Positions 25,878-35,407 are shown, numbered from the stretch's first letter. The stretch: 64,000 nucleotides of DNA from Neobacillus kokaensis (GCF_014656545.1 NZ_BNDS01000006.1:82307-146306); one strand, 5' to 3'. Notes: generated by a model not told the origin, from the sequence alone. Made by a program: numbers and translations.

Positions 25878-27536
25878 TTACCAAGTTTTAAACCCTTTTG
25901 ATCCTGGAGGAGCATTTTGGATAATATCGATAAACGGAATCGTGTAAGCAAACAGAATCAGTGCTGTTAGGATCCCAAGCCATAATTTCCAATTTTCAAA
26001 TACCATTGGTGCTTTTTCATCGAGATTTTCTGCTTCCCCAACAGGGAATTCTTCTTCTCCTTTTGGAGCAAAAAAAGCAAGGTTAATAAAGATGATCACA
26101 ACTAAAATAATGCCAAGGAATAAAATTGTACCGCCAACAGCTTGGGCAATTTGATATGGAATCCAATCAAGAGCCTGCTGAGAATCTCCATAGGTTGAGA
26201 ACGCTGAACGGCGTGGACCCCCCAAAAGACCTTGAATATGCATGGCACCTGACATGAACGCCATTCCAATAAACCAAACCCATGCTTGGATAATCCCCAA
26301 CTTATTCATTGCTTTTGTTAATTTCCGACCGGTTAAATGAGGCACAAGCCAGTAAGAAATACCAAAGAATGTTAACACTACAGATGTTGCTGCAGTTAAA
26401 TGGAAGTGTCCTGTTACCCAAATGGTATTATGGACAACTTGGTCCATTTGGTTCGAAGCATTGATAATACCGCCTGCACCAGCAGGAATAAAGGAAGCCA
26501 TTCCAATGAACGGAACGATGAAACGGGCATCATTCCAAGGCAGGACCTTAAACCAGCCAAGAAGACCTTTAGCTCCTTTACCGCGTCCATATCTTTCAAA
26601 TGTTGCAAATAAAGAAAATGCAGTCATTAATGATGGGATAACAACCATGAACGTTAAAATAACTTGGAAAAACTTCCATGCTGGATCAATTCCTGGTTCG
26701 GTCAACTGATGGTGAAACCCAACTGGAATTGAGAAAAGCAAAAATAGAATAAAAGATAAACGTGCCAATGAATCTGAGAAAATCTTACCGCCAATAATCT
26801 TCGGAATGATAGCATACCAGCACATATAAGCTGGGAGTAACCAGAAATACACAAGCGGGTGTCCGAAGTACCAGAATAGGGTACGGCTCACTAATACATC
26901 CACACGGTCAACTAAACCTAAAGACCAAGGAAGTAATTGGAATAAGACGGTTGCTGCGACACCGATTGTAGCGACAATCCACATGACAGTATTAATAACG
27001 GCCATAAAGCTTAATAATGGACTTGGTTTTCCAGGGTTATTCCTGCGCCATTTAGCATAAGTCATAATTTGTGCAGCACCGTCAACCCAGCTGCCGACAA
27101 CGACTAATGTTAAGCCTAAGTAAAAAATCCAATGTGCCTGCAGCGGTGCATAGAATGTATAAAGTACAGATGCTTCATTAAGTAAAATCATGGTACCGGA
27201 CATTAAAGTGCCGGCTGTCATTAACCAAAAACCGACCCAGCCTGTGGTTCTAGCGGCATTTGAATGGGTGCCGGCAGTTCTGCTGACAGCAGCATACTGG
27301 AAGCCCATGATAAAAAACGTTGTTAGAACAAGTCCCATTAGCACACCATGTGCAGTTAATACTTGATAATAGCCAATTCCTAAAGGAAGTTCAAATTTCC
27401 CTGACCGGACAAGGGTTTGAAGTAACCCCATAAGCCCGCCTAGAGCAAGCGCACCGAATGCAACAAAGAAATGCGCCATAGAAAGTTTTGCATCTTTAGG
27501 ATCAACTTTTGCTTTTGCACCGTAACTGTTAATCAT
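25878..27536 (-). CDS. cbaA: b(o/a)3-type cytochrome oxidase subunit I
   Basis: 552-aa haem-copper oxidase subunit I of the B (ba3) class. Ligand regions are clear: the low-spin haem His in VLTAHGVLMGL, CuB/haem a3 ligands in FGHPLVYFWLLPAYM, the His-His pair in FHHQLTEPG, and TGHFHLTAATSV. The Glu of the A-family proton channel is absent, as in B-class enzymes. Its ATG overlaps the stop of subunit II (TAATG). Terminal enzyme of aerobic respiration with high oxygen affinity. Confidence 0.93.
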   Translation of the reverse strand: MINSYGAKAKVDPKDAKLSMAHFFVAFGALALGGLMGLLQTLVRSGKFELPLGIGYYQVLTAHGVLMGLVLTTFFIMGFQYAAVSRTAGTHSNAARTTGWVGFWLMTAGTLMSGTMILLNEASVLYTFYAPLQAHWIFYLGLTLVVVGSWVDGAAQIMTYAKWRRNNPGKPSPLLSFMAVINTVMWIVATIGVAATVLFQLLPWSLGLVDRVDVLVSRTLFWYFGHPLVYFWLLPAYMCWYAIIPKIIGGKIFSDSLARLSFILFLLFSIPVGFHHQLTEPGIDPAWKFFQVILTFMVVIPSLMTAFSLFATFERYGRGKGAKGLLGWFKVLPWNDARFIVPFIGMASFIPAGAGGIINASNQMDQVVHNTIWVTGHFHLTAATSVVLTFFGISYWLVPHLTGRKLTKAMNKLGIIQAWVWFIGMAFMSGAMHIQGLLGGPRRSAFSTYGDSQQALDWIPYQIAQAVGGTILFLGIILVVIIFINLAFFAPKGEEEFPVGEAENLDEKAPMVFENWKLWLGILTALILFAYTIPFIDIIQNAPPGSKGFKTW

Positions 27537-28012
27537 TATTTAACCACCTCAATCTTAGAGAACATTAAATGGTGTCCCGATCCGCAATATTCATTACATA
27601 CGATTAAATATTCGCCGGCTTTATCAAAGGTTGTTGTATATTCGCTGACATAACCTGGTTCAAGCATCATGTTGATATTTGTTCCGGCCACCTCAAAACC
27701 GTGAATAACGTCTTTAGTTGTTGCGATTACTTTAACCTTTGCGCCAAGTGGAACTTCCACTTTAGCTGGATTATACGAGAAAGCGGAAGCCACATAAACT
27801 AATTCATAGTCCCATTCTTTTCCCTCAACCTTATGCAGTCCTGGTTTATCGAATGGTTTTGTCGTATCCACCTTTTCTGAATCAATGGTGGTTAAACAGC
27901 TTGGCGGTTTGTTGCCAAGGTAGAAGGCGCTTACACCTACAGTTGTTAAGAAAATGATGAGACAGCTGATACCGAGGATCAGCCAAATCTTCTCCAGTTT
28001 ATGCATGTGCAT
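27536..28012 (-). CDS. cbaB: b(o/a)3-type cytochrome oxidase subunit II (CuA)
   Basis: 158 aa with one N-terminal membrane helix (WLILGISCLIIFLTTVGVSAFYLG) and a cupredoxin domain outside the membrane. CuA ligands are the first His (VIHGFEVAG) and the cluster CNEYCGSGHHLM (two Cys, His, Met). An extra 6 codons upstream precede the ribosome site GGGGG; ATG 28012 is the start. Overlaps subunit I by one base. Confidence 0.92.
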   Translation of the reverse strand: MHMHKLEKIWLILGISCLIIFLTTVGVSAFYLGNKPPSCLTTIDSEKVDTTKPFDKPGLHKVEGKEWDYELVYVASAFSYNPAKVEVPLGAKVKVIATTKDVIHGFEVAGTNINMMLEPGYVSEYTTTFDKAGEYLIVCNEYCGSGHHLMFSKIEVVK

Positions 28013-28034
28013 AATTTTTTCCCCCTTCAATTAA

Positions 28035-28184
28035 TTAGAAACGTTCTACGAATAGGAAGTAGACACTAAGCCACGAAATGATAATAAATAATCCTAAGAA
28101 TAAAACAGAGGCAAACGTCCCCTTTAAAGAAGAACTGTCTTCTATTTCTGTTTTTTGCTTTGTTTTTAATTCTGGATTCGCCAT
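28035..28184 (-). CDS. Small oxidase subunit (2A/CbaD-like), single helix
   Basis: 49 aa: MANPELKTKQKTEIEDSSS then one hydrophobic helix (FASVLFLGLFIIISWLSVYFLF) and VERF. Matches in size, place and form the subunit IIa that packs beside subunit II in ba3 oxidases. GGGAG is 9 nt before ATG 28184. First gene of the three-gene oxidase operon. Confidence 0.75.
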   Translation of the reverse strand: MANPELKTKQKTEIEDSSSLKGTFASVLFLGLFIIISWLSVYFLFVERF

Positions 28185-28340
28185 CCCTATACACTCCCTT
28201 CCGAAAGTTGAAAAAATAAATTTAGTAAGTTCTCTTTCATAATACAAAACAATTGGAAAAGGAAAATATGAAATTTCGCAGTTCACAAATTGTTCATTAC
28301 TTAGGTATTCACTATGTTAATGTTAAAAACTTGATATAAC

Positions 28341-28356
28341 AGTGATTTATGTCACA
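28341..28356. promoter_or_regulatory. Crp/Fnr-type operator upstream of the oxidase operon
   Basis: AGTGA-TTTATG-TCACA, nine of ten positions of TGTGA-N6-TCACA, in the 340-bp divergent region 28185-28525. That region also has TGTGA-N4-TCACA at 28384-28397, with non-standard spacing, and several single TCACA/TGTGA half sites. Confidence 0.5.
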
Positions 28357-28525
28357 AATACCTCGGTGTAAATGTGAATAAAATGTGAAAGATCACATCT
28401 TCTCTGTGACTTAAGTAATTGAATAGTTGTAATCAGAATCACATTGATTTTCTGTCACATTGCGGAAAAGACAGAAATAAAATAACAAAAAAACTATTTT
28501 TTTAATTCCGAAGAGAGTGGTGAAT

Positions 28526-28648
28526 ATGGAGAAATATTATTGTGAACAATGCCGACTGCTATATAACAAAATGGAAACATGTAAAATATGCGGAACCCTT
28601 GCAAGTAACAAAATAAAAATAGAGGTACAAAAACAGCCAGAGAAATAA
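28526..28648 (+). CDS. Small zinc-ribbon protein (40 aa)
   Basis: MEKYYCEQCRLLYNKMETCKICGTLASNK...: CEQC and CKIC pairs 13 residues apart form a compact zinc ribbon. Ribosome site GAGAGTGGTG 3-8 nt before the ATG. It faces away from the oxidase operon across the region with TGTGA-type sites. Too short for a typical gene call but the codon pattern and paired Cys support it. No family name. Confidence 0.55.
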   Translation: MEKYYCEQCRLLYNKMETCKICGTLASNKIKIEVQKQPEK

Positions 28649-28741
28649 GTAATTTAAAAATTGGAAAAGATTGTGCAATGCTTGTCGATTCATCCTGTTA
28701 TATAATAAAAGTGCACAACAACAACAACAACCTTCAAAACG

Positions 28742-28772
28742 TTTGCTTCTCCACTGGGGGGAGCTTTTTTTT
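28742..28772 (+). terminator. Terminator after the 40-aa zinc-ribbon gene
   Basis: Stem GCTTCTCC/GGGGGAGC (two G-T pairs) followed by T8. Just upstream is a (CAA)n stretch at about 28712-28731. Confidence 0.6.
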
Positions 28773-28853
28773 AATTCCCCGCCGTAAAATAAACTGCATA
28801 ATTCTGTTTAAAGTGGTAAAAATACCCGTAAAGAAGAATAGGGGGTATGAACC

Positions 28854-29945
28854 ATGCCGACCATCATTTCAGCTGCAGAAGCTATTCCTCCTTACATGAT
28901 CAATCAAGAAACAGCCAGCCAGTTTGCCAGAGAGCTATTTTTCGATTCTTTTAAGGACATTGAAAGGCTGCTTGCAGCCTTTCAAAATGGGCAAATTGAG
29001 AAACGTCATTTTGTAAAAAATGTAGATTGGTTTAGAACAAGCCATTCATTTGAAGAAAAAAATGAGGCTTATATTGAAGCGGCCGTCTCCTTAGGTAAAG
29101 AGGCAATTGAGAAGTGTTTAACCAATCGTTCATTTCTATTGAATCCCGTTCATTTTGAAGAAATCGATGCAATCTTTTTTATCTCGACGACCGGACTTGC
29201 GACTCCAACGATTGAAGCAAGAATCATGAATCAGCTTCCTTTTCATCCGTATACAAAGCGGATACCAATTTGGGGGCTTGGATGTGCTGGGGGTGCTGCC
29301 GGTTTATCTAGAGCATATGAGTATTGTTTAGCGTTTCCTAAAGCTAAGGTTCTTGTCCTTGCCGTCGAACTATGCAGTCTTACGTTTCAGCATAACGACA
29401 TGTCAAAAAGTAATTTAATTGGTACATCTCTTTTTGCTGATGGGGTTGCCTGTACCTTAGTATGTGGCGATGAGTGCAATTTGGAACAGATTCGCAGAAA
29501 GAAGACCATGCCGTCGATCATGGCAGTTCAGTCTACACTAATGCCGGATTCCTTAGACGTGATGGGGTGGGATATTAAAAATGAGGGGTTATATGTTGTA
29601 TTCTCTCGAGATATTCCTCGTATCGTCGAAAACTGGCTAAAACCCAACGTTATGAGCTTTCTACAGCAGCATCGAATGGATATTAGCAATATTGATTATT
29701 TTATTGCTCATCCAGGCGGTAAAAAAGTATTGGACGCCTATGTGAAAGCGCTTGAAATTCCGACTGATTGGACTAATATTTCATTGGATGTGCTGAGACA
29801 ATATGGGAATATGTCATCAGTGACCATTCTGTATGTTTTGAAACGCTATTTAGAGCTGGAAATCCCGCGTGGTTCATATGGTTTATGCACTGCTCTTGGT
29901 CCTGGCTTTAGTTCAGAATTGCTGCTATTGAGGTGGTTTGATTGA
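28854..29945 (+). CDS. bpsA: Type III polyketide synthase BpsA
   Basis: Chalcone-synthase-like homodimeric enzyme, 363 aa, that in B. subtilis makes alkylpyrones from long-chain acyl-CoA and malonyl-CoA. The catalytic triad is intact: Cys144 (GLGCAGGAAG), His286 (FIAHPGGK) and Asn319 (YGNMSSVT). Start ATG after GGGGGTATGAACC. The stop codon overlaps the TTG start of bpsB. Confidence 0.93.
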   Translation: MPTIISAAEAIPPYMINQETASQFARELFFDSFKDIERLLAAFQNGQIEKRHFVKNVDWFRTSHSFEEKNEAYIEAAVSLGKEAIEKCLTNRSFLLNPVHFEEIDAIFFISTTGLATPTIEARIMNQLPFHPYTKRIPIWGLGCAGGAAGLSRAYEYCLAFPKAKVLVLAVELCSLTFQHNDMSKSNLIGTSLFADGVACTLVCGDECNLEQIRRKKTMPSIMAVQSTLMPDSLDVMGWDIKNEGLYVVFSRDIPRIVENWLKPNVMSFLQQHRMDISNIDYFIAHPGGKKVLDAYVKALEIPTDWTNISLDVLRQYGNMSSVTILYVLKRYLELEIPRGSYGLCTALGPGFSSELLLLRWFD

Positions 29946-30511
29946 TAGATTTTTTCCCTTTTATTTGCCTTATTAGTTATCTAGCCGCCATTCGGTCAAT
30001 GGAACTCGGAATTGCTAAAAGCAATGAAAATTGGATGAAACAGCGGGGAGGCGTAGAATTTGGAGCTTCCCATTATCGTGTTATGGTATTGATGCATATG
30101 CTGTTTTTTGTGGCTTTTATCCTAGAGAAAATAGGATTAAACCAAGGCCTCTCACCGATTTGGCCTGTGATTTTATTTTCTTTTGTCCTTGTGCAATTTT
30201 TAAGAGTCTGGGTAATTGTATCTCTAGGTAGATATTGGAATACAAAAATTATTGTACTCCCAAATGCGAAAGTCATCATGAAGGGGCCATATAGATTTTT
30301 ACGACATCCAAATTACTGCGTCGTTTCACTTGAACTCTTAGTTATTCCATTGCTGTTTTCATCGTACATTACGGCAATCCTTTTTACCTTATTAAATATT
30401 TTGATGCTAAGAGTGCGGATTCCAGAAGAAGAGAGGGCGCTTAGAAGTTTAACGGAATACGAGGGAATCTTTCAAGAGCATAATCGGTTTATTCCAAAGT
30501 ATGTTAAATAA
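29942..30511 (+). CDS. bpsB: Isoprenylcysteine carboxyl methyltransferase-family enzyme BpsB
   Basis: 189-aa membrane methyltransferase. The C-terminal ICMT motif is present: KGPYRFLRHPNYCVVSLEL and then RIPEEERALRSL near the end, with 4-5 helices. In B. subtilis it methylates the alkylpyrone made by BpsA. TTG start at 29942, with GAGGTGG just upstream, overlapping the bpsA stop by 4 nt. Confidence 0.9.
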   Translation: MIDFFPFICLISYLAAIRSMELGIAKSNENWMKQRGGVEFGASHYRVMVLMHMLFFVAFILEKIGLNQGLSPIWPVILFSFVLVQFLRVWVIVSLGRYWNTKIIVLPNAKVIMKGPYRFLRHPNYCVVSLELLVIPLLFSSYITAILFTLLNILMLRVRIPEEERALRSLTEYEGIFQEHNRFIPKYVK

Positions 30512-30535
30512 CTGTGAAATTTTTAATTTGGACTG

Positions 30536-30589
30536 TTGAAAACGATTATCATCTGTGCTAAAATCTATTTAACAATGATATTCATTCTC
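30536..30589 (+). promoter_or_regulatory. Sigma-A promoter with Fur box
   Basis: TTGAAA (30536-30541), 17 nt, TAAAAT (30559-30564). The spacer has a GATTATCAT half-type sequence, and AACAATGATATTCATTCTC at 30571-30589 agrees with the 19-bp Fur box in 15 positions, lying at the transcription start. Confidence 0.6.
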
Positions 30590-30620
30590 AAGTACGAGCG
30601 TGATAAGGAGAGTGTTACAT

Positions 30621-30701
30621 ATGGCATATGCTTTAGTTGGCGGAACCATTCTTATTTACACATTTGTTATGAAGCACGTATTAAAGAACGTTACACATTA
30701 A
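30621..30701 (+). CDS. Fur-controlled micropeptide (26 aa), FbpC-like position
   Basis: MAYALVGGTILIYTFVMKHVLKNVTH: one hydrophobic helix with a short basic His/Lys tail. AAGGAGAG is 8 nt before the ATG and a strong terminator follows. The upstream Fur box and sigma-A promoter make it an iron-limitation gene. B. subtilis has small basic Fur-regulated peptides (FbpA, B, C) that act with the FsrA small RNA. Whether this is an FbpC relative I could not confirm. Confidence 0.6.
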   Translation: MAYALVGGTILIYTFVMKHVLKNVTH

Positions 30702-30720
30702 AATAGGTATTTCCAATACA

Positions 30721-30752
30721 GCCAAGGAGTTTCCAAACTCCTTGGCTTTTTT
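30721..30752 (+). terminator. Terminator after the Fur-controlled peptide
   Basis: Twelve-bp perfect stem GCCAAGGAGTTT / AAACTCCTTGGC with a CC loop and a T-rich run. Confidence 0.9.
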
Positions 30753-30858
30753 ATTTTTTATCTTTTTTTATAATGTTCAATATGTCAAGATAGGAAAAGT
30801 AAGAATTATCGTATAAAATAGATACTATTATCATGTTTGTTAAGGGGTATAAAACATA

Positions 30859-33800
30859 ATGGTGAAAACAGCTAATCCAAACGAAACCATTCAGACGTTA
30901 AAACAGAAAATTGTTTTACTTTATGAATACTTAATGGAAAAAAACGATATTGAGAATGCTGAAAAGGTGAAACAGCTTGCAAAAAAATTAGTAAATCGAG
31001 AATATGCGATAGCGTTTTGCGGTCATTTTTCCGCAGGCAAATCAACCATGATCAATCGGGTAGTAGGGGAGAATTTATTGCCATCAAGTCCTATCCCAAC
31101 AAGTGCCAACCTGGTAAAGGTGAAATCCGGCGAAGATTATGCAAAGGTATTCTTTAAGAATGAAAAGCCACGGCTATATTTAGCTCCCTATGACTATAAC
31201 TTAGTAAAAAATTATTGCAAAGATGGCGACAAAATTGAAGAAGTAGAAATTAGCAGCAGTGAGTCACACCTGCCTGCTAATACGGTGATTATGGATACAC
31301 CCGGCATTGATTCTGCCGATGATGCCCACCGTATAGCCACAGAGTCAGCTATTCATCTTGCTGACTTAATTCTGTACGTAATGGACTACAACCATGTTCA
31401 AGCGGAACTAAACTTTTTATTTACGAAAGAATTGACCGAAGCAGGAAAAGAAGTTTATTTAGTAGTCAATCAAATTGATAAACATAAAGATGAGGAGTTA
31501 AGCTTTCAAGATTTTCAAAAAAGTGTTATCGATTCTTTTGGTTCATGGGGTGTAAAGCCAGCTCGGATTTTTTATACATCATTAAAATATCCAGATCATC
31601 CGCTGAATCAATTTCACGAGTTAGAGCAGTTCATTGCAGACCATTTAGTAGCCAAGGACAAATATTTACTGCCATCTGTTTTTCACTCTTTGAAAAAAAT
31701 TGCCGGTGAACATAATACGAAAACAAGCAAATTGGAGGAGGAAAAGCTTGCGCCAATTTTTGATCGTTTAAACGAATTATCTGATCAGGAAAAGGCGGGA
31801 TTAATGGAATCCTACCAAAAGCTAACTTCAGACCTTTCAGGTTTAAAAGGTGGAATCGAAGCAAAAGAAAAGGAATTTGATAATGAAATCAATCAAATTT
31901 TAAAAAATGCCTATTTAATGCCATTCCAAACAAGGACACTTGCTGAAAGCTATTTGGAATCCTGCCAAAAGGAATTTAAGATTGGCTTCTTATTCTCCAA
32001 GCAGAAAACGCTGGAAGAGAGAAAAGCAAGGCTGGATAAGTTTTATCAAGACATTGCTGACAAAACGAAGTCACAGCTTGAATGGCATTTGCGTGAATTC
32101 CTGCTCAGGACTCTAAAAGAGACAAAATTGAATCAAGGTGAGCTGCTGGGATTGGCCCAAGCCTTTACCGTCACCGTTTCTGAACAAATATTAGTTGAAG
32201 CAGTAAAACCTGGCGCACGCTTATCTGGTGAATATCTGCTTCATTACACGGAAGATGTCGCAAATGAAATTAAAAAGATTGCTAGAAATCAGCTGGATGA
32301 ATTTAAAACGGTATTCCTAGATGCAGCTGCTGAGCAAATAGCAAATCAACAAGCACAATTTGAGCAGCAATTCAGCAAAATGGAGAGATATGTTGAGGCG
32401 TTGGACGCCTTACAAACATATCAACAAAAAGCAGCAGATAACGAGAGACAGCTTCATGATCTCCTTAGTAAATCGGAAGAATTACATGACAATGATCATC
32501 ATGTATTTGATCAAGAGGAAGAAGAATACGAACTTGTTAAAACGGATGCTGAACTGATATCTGACAATGAAAAAAAGAATATACGTTCAAATCAAAACAA
32601 AGAAGCTGTTACTAAAGTTAATGAACCCGTTCTTAAGAGTGAAGATGACCATTTAAAAGCAACAGTTGGGCGGCTTAAGCTTGCTTCGAATTTAATCTCT
32701 GATTTACCTGGCTTTAAAAAGCTTTCCGCTGAATTAACAGAGAAAGCCAGCAGGCTTGAAAACAAGGGCTTTACGATTGCGCTATTTGGTGCCTTCAGTG
32801 CGGGAAAATCCTCTTTTGCCAATGCCTTAATGGGAGAAAAGGTGCTGCCGGTTTCGCCTAATCCGACAACTGCCGCAATTAATAAAATTAAACCGGTTAC
32901 CCCTCATTACAAGCATGGTACTGCGTTGGTAAAGTTTAAGGAAAGTGCAGCAATGCTTGAGGATGTTAACCGTTCCCTGAAGGTTTTTGATTTGGAGGCA
33001 AAAGATTTTTATGAGGCGGCTGAGGTCATCAGCCAAATTATGCTTGAAAAAGGTCAGGCTGGTGTCCTAGAGAAAACACATTTTGCCTTTCTTAAGGCAT
33101 TTACGAAAGGGTATGCTTCTTTTGTGTCAAGGCTTGGGACGGTCTTAGAAACAGATCTTTCCGAATTTAATGAGTTTGTCGCTTTGGAAGAAAAATCATG
33201 TTATGTGGAATGGATTGAGCTTTATTATGATTGTGAACTAACCCGGAAAGGGATTACTCTAGTAGATACACCGGGGGCTGATTCCATTAATGCCCGTCAT
33301 ACCGGGGTTGCATTTGATTATATTAAAAACTCAGATGCAATTCTTTTCGTGACCTATTATAACCATGCCTTTTCAAAAGCGGATCGGGAATTCTTAATTC
33401 AGCTTGGCCGTGTAAAGGAATCATTCCAGCTGGATAAAATGTTTTTCATCATTAATGCGATTGATCTTGCAGAGGATGAAGAAGAGAAAGATGCCGTCTG
33501 TGATTATGTTAAAGAGCAGTTAATGAAGTATGGGATTAGAAATCCGCACCTATATCCATTATCCAGCTTGCTGGCATTACGGGAGAAAACTAATCAAGCC
33601 GTAACAGAGCCATCTGGAATGAAACATTTCGAGCAGGATTTCTCGATGTTTATTTCTAACGACCTGACACAAATGGCTGTTTCTGCAGCGGAAAAAGAAG
33701 TTGAAAGGGTTCAGGATGTTGTAAACAAACTTATTCAGACTTCAAAAGAAGACCAAAGCATAAAAGAAAAGAAACGGTTGGATATTGAACAGCAAAAGGC

Positions 33801-34515
33801 ACAAATCAGCAGGTTATTAGCAGCACAAACTGCTGACACGCTAAACAGCAGAATGCTTCAGGAAGCGGAAGAGTTAATCTATTATATTAAGCAGCGCGTC
33901 TTTTTCCGCTTCGGTGATTTCTTTAAAGAGGCATTTAATCCATCCACATTAAGGGATGATGGCCGCAACTTGAAAAAAGCATTACAGGCCGCACTTGATG
34001 AATTTTTGGAAAGCTTTGGGTTTGATTTTGCCCAAGAAATGAGGGCAACAACGGTAAGACTAGATCGGTTTGCAGAAAAGTTGTTTATAGAATCTCAAGA
34101 AGTATTAATTCGACATTTGCAGGAAATAAACCAGGATCTTTCTTTTTCAAGGTTTGAAGCAATTTCCAATAACGAATTAGATTTCCCAATCGCTTTTAGC
34201 AAAGCAGAACAGCATGTGTTTACAAAAGCCATGTCTTATTTTAAGAGTCCAAAGGCGTTTTTTGAAAAGGACGATAAAAAATTGATGTCAGATGAGCTTA
34301 CTAACATCTTACAGCCACTAGCAGATCAGTATTTACAGCAGGAGTCAGAGAGAGTTAAAGGATATTATACGGATGAAATAACAAATGAATTCACCCGTCT
34401 AATTGAACAATTCAAGGGGCAGACAGAGGATTTCTATTTAAGCTTACTAGCCGCATTAGATGGCGGAGTGTCGCTTGAACGTCTGGAGGAAATCAGGCAA
34501 AAATTAGCGAACTAA
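30859..34515 (+). CDS. dynA: Double dynamin-like GTPase DynA
   Basis: 1218 aa, formed by two fused dynamin modules, as in B. subtilis DynA/YpbR, a membrane-fusing and membrane-protecting GTPase. Module 1 P-loop GHFSAGKST (55-63), with DTPGID; module 2 P-loop GAFSAGKSS (about 645-653), with DTPGAD. Long helical stalk regions follow each GTPase domain, and an acidic linker (SEELHDNDHHVFDQEEEE) joins the halves. Membrane binding is expected from the family, not from a transmembrane segment. Single gene. Confidence 0.93.
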   Translation: MVKTANPNETIQTLKQKIVLLYEYLMEKNDIENAEKVKQLAKKLVNREYAIAFCGHFSAGKSTMINRVVGENLLPSSPIPTSANLVKVKSGEDYAKVFFKNEKPRLYLAPYDYNLVKNYCKDGDKIEEVEISSSESHLPANTVIMDTPGIDSADDAHRIATESAIHLADLILYVMDYNHVQAELNFLFTKELTEAGKEVYLVVNQIDKHKDEELSFQDFQKSVIDSFGSWGVKPARIFYTSLKYPDHPLNQFHELEQFIADHLVAKDKYLLPSVFHSLKKIAGEHNTKTSKLEEEKLAPIFDRLNELSDQEKAGLMESYQKLTSDLSGLKGGIEAKEKEFDNEINQILKNAYLMPFQTRTLAESYLESCQKEFKIGFLFSKQKTLEERKARLDKFYQDIADKTKSQLEWHLREFLLRTLKETKLNQGELLGLAQAFTVTVSEQILVEAVKPGARLSGEYLLHYTEDVANEIKKIARNQLDEFKTVFLDAAAEQIANQQAQFEQQFSKMERYVEALDALQTYQQKAADNERQLHDLLSKSEELHDNDHHVFDQEEEEYELVKTDAELISDNEKKNIRSNQNKEAVTKVNEPVLKSEDDHLKATVGRLKLASNLISDLPGFKKLSAELTEKASRLENKGFTIALFGAFSAGKSSFANALMGEKVLPVSPNPTTAAINKIKPVTPHYKHGTALVKFKESAAMLEDVNRSLKVFDLEAKDFYEAAEVISQIMLEKGQAGVLEKTHFAFLKAFTKGYASFVSRLGTVLETDLSEFNEFVALEEKSCYVEWIELYYDCELTRKGITLVDTPGADSINARHTGVAFDYIKNSDAILFVTYYNHAFSKADREFLIQLGRVKESFQLDKMFFIINAIDLAEDEEEKDAVCDYVKEQLMKYGIRNPHLYPLSSLLALREKTNQAVTEPSGMKHFEQDFSMFISNDLTQMAVSAAEKEVERVQDVVNKLIQTSKEDQSIKEKKRLDIEQQKAQISRLLAAQTADTLNSRMLQEAEELIYYIKQRVFFRFGDFFKEAFNPSTLRDDGRNLKKALQAALDEFLESFGFDFAQEMRATTVRLDRFAEKLFIESQEVLIRHLQEINQDLSFSRFEAISNNELDFPIAFSKAEQHVFTKAMSYFKSPKAFFEKDDKKLMSDELTNILQPLADQYLQQESERVKGYYTDEITNEFTRLIEQFKGQTEDFYLSLLAALDGGVSLERLEEIRQKLAN

Positions 34516-34530
34516 TGAGGGGGAACTAGT

Positions 34531-35355
34531 TTGAAAAATATCGTTGATAAGGAATGGCTGCTAAACCAAATTCACAACAGCAAAATTAGAATCGTTGATT
34601 GCCGTTTTTCATTGGCAGAAAAGGAAAAGGGACGTCAGGAATATGAGGAATCCCATATACCTGGAGCTGTCTTCCTTGATATTGAGAAGGATTTGTCTAG
34701 TGCTGTTGGCATGCATGGAGGCCGTCACCCTATGCCGAATCTGGAAGTTCTGATTTCCAAGCTTGAAAAGGCGGGCATCAACGAAAATGTTTCGGTCGTA
34801 GCCTATGACAACGGTGAAGGAGCATTTGCAGGCCGCTTTTGGTGGCTGCTTCAATATTTGGGTCATGATGATGTGTTTGTACTTAATGGGGGCTTTAAGC
34901 AATGGAAGGAAGCGAATTATCCTGTTACTTCCGCTGAACCAACATTTGAGAAGGTAGAATTCCACGGCTGTGCCCGTGAAGAACTGTTGGCAGATGTAGA
35001 AGAGGTAAGAGCAGTTTCTACAGGTAAAACTGATGCTGTATTAATCGATTCTCGGGAAGCAAAGCGTTATTTAGGGATAGAAGAACCTATCGATAAAAAG
35101 GCAGGTCATATTCCAGGTGCCATTAATAAGCCATTTTTGGAGTGCTTCAGCGCGGGTCAGTTTAAATCTGTTGAGGAGCAAAAAGAACGTTTTGCGGATA
35201 TCGACCCTGAGAAACAAATCATTGTTTACTGCGGATCCGGTATAACCGCTACACCAAACTACATGGCTTTAAAAGAGGCAGGATTTGAAAAAGTAAAGCT
35301 GTATTTAGGAAGCTTTAGCGATTGGATCAGTTATGAGGAAAATAAAATCGACTAA
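34531..35355 (+). CDS. Thiosulfate/3-mercaptopyruvate sulfurtransferase (two rhodanese domains)
   Basis: 274 aa. An N-terminal inactive rhodanese domain (ESHIPGAVFLDIEKDLS, DNGEGAFAGRFWW) is followed by a catalytic one with Cys234 in IVYCGSGITATP; the CGSGITA loop is more like mercaptopyruvate sulfurtransferase (SseA). TTG start with GAGGGGG upstream, 15 bp after dynA, so probably one transcript. Sulfur transfer or cyanide detoxification in the cytoplasm. Confidence 0.85.
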   Translation: MKNIVDKEWLLNQIHNSKIRIVDCRFSLAEKEKGRQEYEESHIPGAVFLDIEKDLSSAVGMHGGRHPMPNLEVLISKLEKAGINENVSVVAYDNGEGAFAGRFWWLLQYLGHDDVFVLNGGFKQWKEANYPVTSAEPTFEKVEFHGCAREELLADVEEVRAVSTGKTDAVLIDSREAKRYLGIEEPIDKKAGHIPGAINKPFLECFSAGQFKSVEEQKERFADIDPEKQIIVYCGSGITATPNYMALKEAGFEKVKLYLGSFSDWISYEENKID

Positions 35356-35407
35356 GCTTTAAGACTGATTTTATGTTATAATGGAAGACGTGTTGTTTTA
35401 ACTGTCA

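Noticed and set aside
28712..28731. CAA trinucleotide run
   Set aside because: Short (about six units), in an untranslated region before a terminator; no sign of function.
28678..28899. 73-codon frame before bpsA
   Set aside because: It crosses a terminator hairpin and the bpsA start, and has no ribosome site.
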